Shown here: positions 7,857 to 12,832 of the stretch, one piece after another
Numbering within the stretch: position 1 is the stretch's first letter
Layout: each line of letters begins with the position of its first letter
The notes under the pieces: generated by a model
Told to the model about the DNA's origin: nothing
Database searches by the model: none
What the model saw: the letters and a program-made list of their open reading frames with translations, nothing else
Made by a program: the position numbers and the translations under genes
Assembly (NCBI GenBank): GCA_964452465.1
Contig: CAYVMD010000054.1
Coordinates: 1-12,832 of the forward strand
From: CAYVMD01 sp964452465
GTDB taxonomy: Bacteria > Armatimonadota > JACIXR01
DNA: 12,832 nt
Direction of reading: 5' to 3'

Positions 7857-7865
7857 GTTGACCAC
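7849..7865. promoter_or_regulatory. candidate operator palindrome
   Basis: GTAGTCAAGTTGACCAC is an inverted repeat around a central G at 7857, with seven of eight base pairs symmetric; the inner 11 bp, GTCAAGTTGAC, are perfect. It covers the -35 box of the secDF promoter and ends 3 bp before the first possible start codon of the divergent HTH-S24 repressor. Size and placement fit an operator for that repressor, controlling secDF and itself. Binding is inference, and I see no second copy of the full site in the window. Confidence 0.5.
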
Positions 7866-7878
7866 TCTATGATAAAAT
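7850..7878 (+). promoter_or_regulatory. weak possible promoter of the HTH-S24 regulator
   Basis: A -10-like TAAAAT (7873-7878), inside TATGATAAAAT, is preceded at 17 bp by TAGTCA (7850-7855), which matches four of six -35 positions. Transcription would then begin near 7885, almost at the ATG at 7887, giving a leaderless or nearly leaderless mRNA. The -35 box falls in the palindrome, which would fit autorepression. Confidence 0.3.
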
Positions 7879-8594
7879 TTCAAGGGATGTTAAAGCCTTT
7901 AGGAGAAAGAGTAAAGAGACGATTAGGGGAATATTTACGCTCCTTTCGAGAAGAAAAGGGATTGCGAATGAGCGAAGTGGCACGGGAAGCGGGGGTGCCT
8001 AACAGCGTCATCTCCCGTTTGGAGCGGGGTTTATCCTTCCCAAGGCGTTCCACTCTCCAAAGGTTAGCTTCTGTTTTGGGATTTGCTCCTCCCTCTCTTT
8101 TAAGCGCAATAGCGCGTGAATTGGGCGTGGATGCAAACACGCTCCTTTCCCGTTGGGGCTATTCACCGGAGGAGGAGTCCTTGCCTTCCCCTCCTGTAGG
8201 TATGAGATTATTAAGGGTTGTGGCAGAAGTACCGTGCGGAAAACCCTATGAAGCCTGGGAGGACCTTTTGGGTTATATCCTGATATACGAGGATGAATAC
8301 CCAGGGGCGACCTTTGCTTTGAGGGCTGTGGGGGATAGCATGTTCCCTTATATCTTACATGGGGACTTCGTCATAGTAAGAAGGCAAGAGGATGTGGAAA
8401 ACGGCTCCATAGCGGTTGTATCCCTCGAGACCGAGGGGGGAGTGGAGACGACCATCAAGAAGGTCAATAAAGAAGATACAAGGATCGTGTTGGAAAGCCT
8501 TAACCCCCAATATCCACCGATAGTCGTTGACCTGCGCGAGTGTAGAGTGCGCATCGTCGGGAAGGTAATCGGGCTGAAAAGATATTTCAAGTGA
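7869..8594 (+). CDS. LexA/CI-like HTH repressor with S24 self-cleavage domain
   Basis: Transcription factor of 241 aa. The N-terminal XRE-type helix-turn-helix lies at about 18-54 (RMSEVAREAGVPNSVISRLE is the core). A connector at about 60-110 is followed by a LexA/UmuD-type S24 peptidase domain with GDSM (catalytic S157) and K197 in TTIKKV. A likely autoproteolysis site is C123-G124 in VPCGKP, about 33 residues before the Ser as in LexA and UmuD; a Cys-Gly bond is also used by UmuD. The family usually represses damage-inducible or prophage genes until RecA-stimulated cleavage. No phage genes surround it, so a chromosomal role is more likely. The start is uncertain: ATG 7869 has no ribosome binding site, and the in-frame ATG at 7887 is at least as likely. 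It is divergent from secDF and next to a candidate operator. Confidence 0.93.
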   Translation: MIKFQGMLKPLGERVKRRLGEYLRSFREEKGLRMSEVAREAGVPNSVISRLERGLSFPRRSTLQRLASVLGFAPPSLLSAIARELGVDANTLLSRWGYSPEEESLPSPPVGMRLLRVVAEVPCGKPYEAWEDLLGYILIYEDEYPGATFALRAVGDSMFPYILHGDFVIVRRQEDVENGSIAVVSLETEGGVETTIKKVNKEDTRIVLESLNPQYPPIVVDLRECRVRIVGKVIGLKRYFK

Positions 8595-8600
8595 GGTCGA

Positions 8601-9404
8601 ATGAAGGAAGCGCTCGTTTACTTAGGTTTGTTGTTCATTCTGGACAAGGCGTTTTTATCCCCTTCCTTCGTGGAAAGGAAAATAGAGCAAACTTTCGTAA
8701 GTTTTGTGGGTGAAGTGGGGGCGATAAAAGTGAATGTTGACCTCTCACCCTTCCCCCGCGACCTTGCTGGGCGCATTAAAAGGGTGGAAGTAAGCATGGA
8801 TGATTTTCAAACGGAGACCATCCCCATTTTGATAACCCCCAAAAAGGTAGTGGGGGGCAAGGTAAAGGAACTATATTTCCGGGGGACCAATGTGAAATAC
8901 AAGGATATCCTTCTGAAGGAAATCTCCCTGAAAATATGGGGTTTGAAATTCGACCTCCCTAAGCTCCTCTTCTCCCGCAGGATGCAATTCGTAGGGGCAG
9001 ATAAGGGAGAGGTAAATTTAGTATTAGACGAAAAGGCGCTAAGCGAGGTAGGGAAGGGGAAAACGGAGATCCACTTTTTAGAAGATCGAATAAGCGTAAA
9101 GTTATCATATGGCATCTCGCCTTTGTCCGTCCCTATAGAGATAAGCGGAAAGCCCGTGGTTAAAGAGAAGAGCAAGATCTTCCTCTCGGATGTTTCGGGG
9201 AAGGTTTTTTCCCTGCCTATCCCTGGGGGCGTCTTGGAGACGATAATGGAAAGGATCGGTCCTATGTTGGATATCGCTCAGATTGTGCCCTTCAGCCTAC
9301 CTATCGAGATCAAGGATATCCGTATAGAGCAGGGAGAAATGCGCATATACTGCCTTGTCGATTTGAAGCACTTGGGAAAAACACCTCAAGGAGAAGGGAG
9401 ATGA
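8601..9404 (+). CDS. DUF2993/LmeA-like lipid-binding envelope protein
   Basis: A 267-residue protein whose layout matches the DUF2993 (LmeA) family. A short N-terminal hydrophobic segment (about 4-20) is followed by FVERKIEQTFV, then a long beta-rich region built of repeated amphipathic strands with the family-like phrase IKRVEVSMDDFQ near 58-69. LmeA of mycobacteria is a periplasmic phospholipid-binding protein linked to envelope glycolipid synthesis, and related folds bind lipid. The role here is unknown and membrane or cell-envelope location is inferred from the N-terminus. GAGG, overlapping the stop of the upstream repressor gene, lies 4 nt before the ATG, so the two genes are probably co-transcribed. 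Its stop overlaps the next start by ATGA. The family assignment rests on pattern recognition and should be confirmed by a profile search. Confidence 0.72.
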   Translation: MKEALVYLGLLFILDKAFLSPSFVERKIEQTFVSFVGEVGAIKVNVDLSPFPRDLAGRIKRVEVSMDDFQTETIPILITPKKVVGGKVKELYFRGTNVKYKDILLKEISLKIWGLKFDLPKLLFSRRMQFVGADKGEVNLVLDEKALSEVGKGKTEIHFLEDRISVKLSYGISPLSVPIEISGKPVVKEKSKIFLSDVSGKVFSLPIPGGVLETIMERIGPMLDIAQIVPFSLPIEIKDIRIEQGEMRIYCLVDLKHLGKTPQGEGR

Positions 9405-9880
9405 GGAAGATGTTTAACATAAGAGGGATATCCCCTGATGATGCTTCAGCCTTGGCGGAATTCTTTTCTTCTTTATCTCCTCGCACCGCCTACTTCTTTT
9501 GCTGGTATCCTTACAAATTGGAGGAGTACGCTCGAAAGTTCTGCACCAGGAAAGACATCACTTGCTTCGTCGCTACAGATGGAGAGAAGATAGTGGGCTA
9601 TGTTTGGTGGGAGCCGAATTCTTCACCTCTTCCCATCCTCGGGATATGTGTGAGGGATGCCTACCAAGGGAATGGGATAGGAAAGAATTTGATGAGAAGA
9701 ATAATAGAGGAAGCAAAAGAGCAAGGGAAGCAGGGATTGCTCCTCACGGTCTTAGGGGAAAACAAGAGAGCGATAAATCTCTATAGGAAATTCAATTTCA
9801 AGACCATAAGCACATTTTACGACTCTCGGGGGCTAGCTTACCAAATGAGGTGGCTTGTCAACGAGGGGAACGAGATTTAA
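9401..9880 (+). CDS. GNAT-family N-acetyltransferase
   Basis: A 159-residue single-domain acetyltransferase transferring an acetyl group from acetyl-CoA to an amine. Motif A is clear: hydrophobic strand LGICVRDAYQ followed by the CoA pyrophosphate loop QGNGIG (89-94) and helix KNLMRRIIEEA. The later part (LTVLGENKRAINLYRKFNFK) is the common GNAT motif B, of the type seen in RimI-like and small-molecule acetyltransferases. The substrate cannot be read from sequence. The start overlaps the previous stop as ATGA, with AAGGAG 7 nt upstream, an ideal ribosome binding site; an ATG three codons later is possible but less well placed. It ends the repressor transcription unit, and its last 23 bp overlap the convergent transketolase gene. 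Confidence 0.93.
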   Translation: MRKMFNIRGISPDDASALAEFFSSLSPRTAYFFCWYPYKLEEYARKFCTRKDITCFVATDGEKIVGYVWWEPNSSPLPILGICVRDAYQGNGIGKNLMRRIIEEAKEQGKQGLLLTVLGENKRAINLYRKFNFKTISTFYDSRGLAYQMRWLVNEGNEI

Positions 9881-10817
9881 GATCAAGTAACCTCTTAGTG
9901 CTCTCCACTATATCCTCGGGAGTGAGGCCATATTTTTTGAATAATTCCTCCCAGGGGGCGGACTCGGTGAAGATATCCCTCACCCCTACCTTCAAAAGGG
10001 GAACGGGATACTCCTCACCTATCACCTCTGCCACTGCGGAACCCAATCCACCTATTATGTTGTGCTCTTCTACCGTGAGAGCACATCCCGTTTTCCTAAC
10101 CGAGGCAAGGATCGTTTCTTTGTCCAGGGGCTTTATCGTGGAGACATTTATAACCTCCGCCTTTATCCCTTCCTCCTCCAAGAGTTGCCCAGCCTGTAGC
10201 GCCTGCCAAAGCATGATTCCACAGGCGAATATGGAGACATCCTCTCCTTGCTTTATAACCTTTGCTTTCCCAATCTCGAATCTATATGAATCGTCGAAAA
10301 CAATGGGTATGTCGGGACGTCCCAATCTTATATACACAGGACCTTCCCACTCCGCTGCTGCGAAGACAGCTTGCCTCGTTTCCACCGCGTCTGCCGGCAC
10401 GATGACGGTCATGTTAGGTATAGCCCTCATTAAGGCTATGTCCTCGATGCAATGATGGGTGGGACCATCCTCCCCCACGCTTATACCCGCGTGGGAACCT
10501 GCTATCTTCACATTTAGGTTTGTGTAGCCCACCGATACCCTTATCATTTCCCAGGCTCGCCCTGCGGCAAATGTGGCGAAGGAAGAAGCGAACGAAATCT
10601 TGCCCGTGGTAGCAAGCCCAGCAGCGCAGGCGATCATCTTGCATTCCGATATCCCCATGTTGAAGAATCGATGGGGAAACTCCTTGGCGAAAAGCATGGT
10701 ATATGTGGATTTAGATAAATCCGCATCCAAAACCACTACCTTCTTGTTCATCCTCCCCAATTCCACCAAAGCTTCTCCATAGGCACGTCGGGTGGATTTC
10801 CTCTTAACCTCGCCCAT
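9858..10817 (-). CDS. transketolase, C-terminal subunit
   Basis: The 319-residue half carries the pyrimidine-binding and C-terminal domains of a split transketolase, which exchanges two-carbon units between ketoses and aldoses in the pentose phosphate pathway. The Glu that activates thiamine diphosphate is E58 in the GISECKM motif. The GEDGPTHH loop near 115-122 contributes active-site His. A transketolase C-terminal domain follows from about 185 to the end, with STIKPLDKE and VEEHNIIGGLG. It must pair with the N-terminal subunit encoded just upstream, with which it overlaps by 14 nt. The ATG at 10817 has GGGAGG 9 nt upstream. Related split enzymes may act on other sugars, and some family members are DXP-synthase-like, so the exact substrate is inferred. 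Confidence 0.93.
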   Translation of the reverse strand: MGEVKRKSTRRAYGEALVELGRMNKKVVVLDADLSKSTYTMLFAKEFPHRFFNMGISECKMIACAAGLATTGKISFASSFATFAAGRAWEMIRVSVGYTNLNVKIAGSHAGISVGEDGPTHHCIEDIALMRAIPNMTVIVPADAVETRQAVFAAAEWEGPVYIRLGRPDIPIVFDDSYRFEIGKAKVIKQGEDVSIFACGIMLWQALQAGQLLEEEGIKAEVINVSTIKPLDKETILASVRKTGCALTVEEHNIIGGLGSAVAEVIGEEYPVPLLKVGVRDIFTESAPWEELFKKYGLTPEDIVESTKRLLDLKSRSPR

Positions 10818-11655
10818 TTCCCATTGCCTCCCTTAGCTGTTGCCTTAGCTCCTCAAGGGCTTTCTCTGCTTCTTGAGGAGTTGGAGCTTTACCATGCCAG
10901 TCCACCTGGTTTTCCATAAAGGAAACTCCCTTTCCCTTTATCGTGCGGGCTATTATCATCCTCGGTTTGCCTTTTACGATCCTCTCGGGAGCAAGTGCCC
11001 ATAAAATCTCTTCTATATCGTGCCCATCTATCTCATACACCTGCCACCCAAAGGCTTGGAACTTTTCCCTTATTGGCTCGATGTTCATCACTTCCTCTAA
11101 TTTTCCATCTATCTGTAGCCCATTGAAATCCAAAATGGCGGTTAAATTGTCCAATTTGTAATGTGCGATCCCCATGGCAGTTTCCCAAACTATCCCCTCT
11201 TGACATTCCCCATCCCCTATCATCACATAAATATGCCCTGGATTGCCATCCAACTTATAGCCCAGCGCCATGCCGAAGGCGGCAGCAAAGCCCTGCCCTA
11301 AAGAACCGCTTGAGAATTCCACCCCGGGGGTTTTATTCATGTCGGGATGACCTTGTAGAATGCTCCCCAATTTCCTGAGGGTGAATAGCTCCTCACGCGG
11401 GAAGTAACCACTTTCTGCCAAAGCAGCATAGAGGACGGGGCAAGCATGCCCTTTGCTGAGAACAAATCTATCTCTTTTCTCCCAGCGGGGATTATTGGGG
11501 TTGTGGCGCATGACGCAAAAATAGAGGCAAGCCACTATATCAGCCGAAGATAAGGAGCCACCGGGATGCCCCGAACCCGCGGCAGCAAGCATCTCTATTA
11601 TATCTATTCGTAGTTGAATCGCCTTGATCTGTAGCTCCCTGATTTTGTCTCGCAT
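10804..11655 (-). CDS. transketolase, N-terminal subunit
   Basis: Thiamine diphosphate-binding half of a split transketolase (about 283 aa). It has the conserved HPGGSLSSAD (31-40), SKGHA (68-72), the ThDP/Mg motif GDGECQEG (148-155) ending at N179 in DFNG, and GHD near 212-214. With the adjacent C-terminal subunit it should form the complete enzyme; split transketolases are common in archaea and in several bacterial phyla. I chose the ATG at 11655. A TTG directly before it would add one residue. Only a weak GGA precedes it, and a TAAAAT box ends 9 nt upstream, so the mRNA may be leaderless if it is transcribed from there. Otherwise it is read through from the metalloprotease gene 50 nt upstream. 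Confidence 0.94.
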   Translation of the reverse strand: MRDKIRELQIKAIQLRIDIIEMLAAAGSGHPGGSLSSADIVACLYFCVMRHNPNNPRWEKRDRFVLSKGHACPVLYAALAESGYFPREELFTLRKLGSILQGHPDMNKTPGVEFSSGSLGQGFAAAFGMALGYKLDGNPGHIYVMIGDGECQEGIVWETAMGIAHYKLDNLTAILDFNGLQIDGKLEEVMNIEPIREKFQAFGWQVYEIDGHDIEEILWALAPERIVKGKPRMIIARTIKGKGVSFMENQVDWHGKAPTPQEAEKALEELRQQLREAMGNGRG

Positions 11656-11664
11656 CAATTTTCC

Positions 11665-11693
11665 ATTTTATCCACTCTTTGCCCCGCTGGGAA
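11665..11693 (-). promoter_or_regulatory. possible promoter of split transketolase genes
   Basis: On the minus strand, TTCCCA (11693-11688, four of six -35 positions) is separated by 17 bp from TAAAAT (11670-11665). A transcript would begin near 11658, at or just before the transketolase start codon. The weak -35 keeps confidence low. Confidence 0.3.
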
Positions 11694-11705
11694 GCGAAAT
11701 CGATC

Positions 11706-12236
11706 TTAAAGGGAAGAGAAACCGCTATCCCTCAGGAAGGAAAGACAACGAGGACAAAAGAGAGTCCCTTTTATATCGGTGTCCCAGATGGAATTGGAGA
11801 AATGCATGACGCATAGTCTATTGGGGCAATGCCGTAAGCCCAATGTGTGTCCTATTTCATGCGTCGCTTCCTTTATCGCTCTCTCTAAAAGGACATCATT
11901 GTCCTCTGACTCTCCCCAGAATTGAGGATAAAGCCTGTAGAGGCTTATAAGGGCTCGTTGACCCATGAATTGCGCCTCTCCAAAGATAAAGGCGAAGCCG
12001 GGCACGAAAAGGTCTAAATCGCACACCCCTAATACCTTCCCTTCGTTCTCGGGGGCGGGCAAACTATGTAATATAATGGAGGCGTTATATCTGTTCCCTA
12101 CTTTCGCTTCCCAAGGCAACTCTTTCTTTTCCCCCTGCACACACTCGAGGCCCACGCTCTTGCTTAGTGCCCTGCACAAAGGTTGCAAGATATCCACTCT
12201 CAATTCGCCAATCGGCAAAACTACTATCTTCATCAT
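11706..12236 (-). CDS. amzA: archaemetzincin-type zinc metalloprotease
   Basis: A 176-residue peptidase of family M54. The catalytic zinc motif HEIGHTLGLRH (H126, E127, H130, H136) is followed at once by the family cysteine signature: C137, C142, M144 and C161-x2-C164, with 16 residues between Met and the third Cys, close to the published CX4CXMX17CXXC form. The Met is in the place expected for the metzincin Met-turn, and the four Cys should bind a second, structural zinc. The N-terminus (MKIVVLPIGEL) is typical. No signal peptide is seen, so the protein is probably cytosolic. Its substrate is unknown; archaemetzincins are common in archaea and vertebrates but patchy in bacteria. The start is at 12236, or 12233 (second ATG), which gives better spacing to AGGG. 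It is divergent from mltG and lies upstream of the transketolase genes. Confidence 0.93.
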   Translation of the reverse strand: MMKIVVLPIGELRVDILQPLCRALSKSVGLECVQGEKKELPWEAKVGNRYNASIILHSLPAPENEGKVLGVCDLDLFVPGFAFIFGEAQFMGQRALISLYRLYPQFWGESEDNDVLLERAIKEATHEIGHTLGLRHCPNRLCVMHFSNSIWDTDIKGTLFCPRCLSFLRDSGFSSL

Positions 12237-12248
12237 CCAACCCTGAAA

Positions 12249-12277
12249 ATTTTAAGGGATATGCGGGGAATCCTCAA
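12249..12277 (-). promoter_or_regulatory. promoter of the archaemetzincin gene
   Basis: On the minus strand, TTGAGG (12277-12272) is followed after 17 bp by TAAAAT (12254-12249). Transcription would start near 12242, leaving a leader of only about 6-9 nt. Confidence 0.55.
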
Positions 12278-12293
12278 GGGCTTTCTCATCCAA

Positions 12294-12322
12294 TTGACCT
12301 CAAGGGATTTAGGATGTATGCT
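12294..12322 (+). promoter_or_regulatory. promoter of mltG
   Basis: TTGACC (12294-12299), a 17-bp spacer and TATGCT (12317-12322) form a good sigma70-type promoter. It diverges from the archaemetzincin promoter, with 16 bp between the two -35 boxes. Transcription would start near 12329, giving a leader of about 16 nt that contains the GGAGG box. Confidence 0.6.
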
Positions 12323-12334
12323 TGAACAAAACAC

Positions 12335-12339
12335 GGAGG
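12335..12339 (+). promoter_or_regulatory. ribosome binding site that fixes the mltG start
   Basis: GGAGG lies 5 nt before the ATG at 12345. The frame is open further upstream, with other ATGs at 12261 and 12318, so this site is what decides the start. Confidence 0.75.
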
Positions 12340-12344
12340 ACGAA

Positions 12345-12832
12345 ATGGAGAGATCCCCGATAGTTAAAAAGGTGTTTTTCGTTGCCGTGGTTTTGGATGT
12401 AATACTTATATCCTTTTTCTTCCTGGCTTTCTTTCCCTTCGGAGGCGAGAAAACCGTGGAAATGGAAATAAAGGAAGGGAGCAACATCCTTTCCATCGCC
12501 GATTCCCTGAAGGAGAAGGGGGTGATAAAAAGCAAATACATCTTCTGTGCCTTAGCATTCCTTGGTGGCAAAGCGAAAAAATTGCAAGCCGGCTGGTATG
12601 AATTCACCCTCCCCACTTCCACCTTCGAGGTATTGAGGCAAATATATCTTGGGAAAGTGAAAGGGGTGAAAGTGACGATCCCGGAGGGATTCACGGTAAG
12701 GGATATTGCGAGAAGGTTAGAGGAAAAGGGATTGATCTCGGAGGAGGAATTCCTCACCTTGGCCACGAATGCTCCTTCTTCCTTGAGAGCGATAGTTAAC
12801 GCCCCCAATCCTAATTTGGAGGGCTTTTTATT
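12345..12832 (+). CDS. mltG: endolytic murein transglycosylase MltG, 5' part
   Basis: Inner-membrane lytic transglycosylase (YceG family) that cuts nascent glycan strands and so sets their length. About 162 codons are visible before the right edge. They begin with a short cytosolic stretch and one membrane anchor (about 7-27, IVKKVFFVAVVLDVILISFF). A LysM-like region follows (about 35-70, with IKEGSNILSIADSLKEKGVI), then LQAGWYEF and the VTIPEGFTVRDIARRLEEKG repeat that typifies the family. The last visible residues, NPNLEGFLF, start the conserved segment that leads into the catalytic domain; the catalytic Glu itself is beyond the window. The start at 12345 is supported by a strong ribosome binding site and a promoter. 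mltG is monocistronic or first in its operon as far as seen. Confidence 0.95.
   Translation, partial: MERSPIVKKVFFVAVVLDVILISFFFLAFFPFGGEKTVEMEIKEGSNILSIADSLKEKGVIKSKYIFCALAFLGGKAKKLQAGWYEFTLPTSTFEVLRQIYLGKVKGVKVTIPEGFTVRDIARRLEEKGLISEEEFLTLATNAPSSLRAIVNAPNPNLEGFL

Noticed and set aside
7858..7863. TTGACC on the plus strand as -35 box of the repressor
   Set aside because: No acceptable -10 hexamer lies 16-18 bp downstream; TATGAT and TAAAAT are only 4 and 9 bp away.
10850..12287. Exact 17-bp repeat GAGAAAGCCCTTGAGGA (minus strand) at 10866-10850 and 12287-12271
   Set aside because: One copy is ordinary coding sequence for EKALEE in the transketolase subunit, the other is intergenic. There are no flanking repeats or mobile-element features, so coincidence of a common word is the simplest reading.
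12272..12306. Direct repeat CCTCAAGGG (12272-12280 and 12298-12306) as a possible operator in the amzA-mltG region
   Set aside because: The same or a nearly identical word occurs inside genes elsewhere in the window (for example near 1978, 10851 and 9384), so two copies here are weak evidence of a binding site.
12233..12808. 191-codon open frame on the minus strand opposite mltG
   Set aside because: It is antisense to a clear MltG coding sequence, has no family features and no ribosome binding site; it is a shadow frame.
1..12832. CRISPR array, tRNA, rRNA, insertion sequence or attachment site
   Set aside because: I looked for regularly spaced repeats, cloverleaf-like ends, terminal inverted repeats and transposase or integrase motifs and found none.

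Overview
The window looks like chromosome of a free-living bacterium that I cannot place in a phylum. GC content is near half by eye. Proteins are rich in Lys, Glu and Arg, many Arg codons are AGA/AGG, and genes overlap at their ends. Together these suggest a compact, possibly thermophilic, deep-branching genome, but that is inference. No rRNA, tRNA, CRISPR array, insertion sequence or phage structural gene is visible, and no stretch over 300 bases lacks a gene.

Region 1 (1-7793, minus strand) is one tightly packed operon read right to left: a fused SecDF translocase subunit, a cation diffusion facilitator, RecJ exonuclease, a bifunctional (p)ppGpp synthetase/hydrolase, D-aminoacyl-tRNA deacylase, and possibly an unidentified gene running off the left edge. 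Spacing is 5 nt between the first two genes; later junctions overlap by 38, 29 and 29 nt. A near-consensus promoter (TTGACT, 17-bp spacer, TATAAT) and a strong ribosome binding site precede secDF.

Region 2 (7794-9880, plus strand) is divergent from secDF. It holds a LexA/CI-like repressor (HTH plus S24 self-cleaving peptidase), a DUF2993/LmeA-like lipid-binding protein and a GNAT acetyltransferase, with coupled or nearly coupled starts. A 17-bp imperfect palindrome in the shared intergenic region covers the secDF -35 box. It is a plausible operator for the repressor, which would place protein export, metal efflux, RecJ and (p)ppGpp metabolism under a cleavable repressor. This is the most testable regulatory idea in the window.

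Region 3 (9858-12236, minus strand) converges on region 2 with a 23-bp 3' overlap. It contains a bacterial archaemetzincin-type metalloprotease followed by a transketolase split into N- and C-terminal subunits.

Region 4 (12237-12832, plus strand) has a divergent promoter region and the start of mltG, an endolytic murein transglycosylase cut by the right edge.

Points worth checking are the atypical catalytic motifs in Rel (MFTD instead of RxKD or ExDD, and EE instead of ED in the hydrolase site), an altered TM5 metal-site motif in the cation transporter, a poly-lysine tail on SecDF, and -10-like boxes placed so close to three start codons that leaderless mRNAs are possible.
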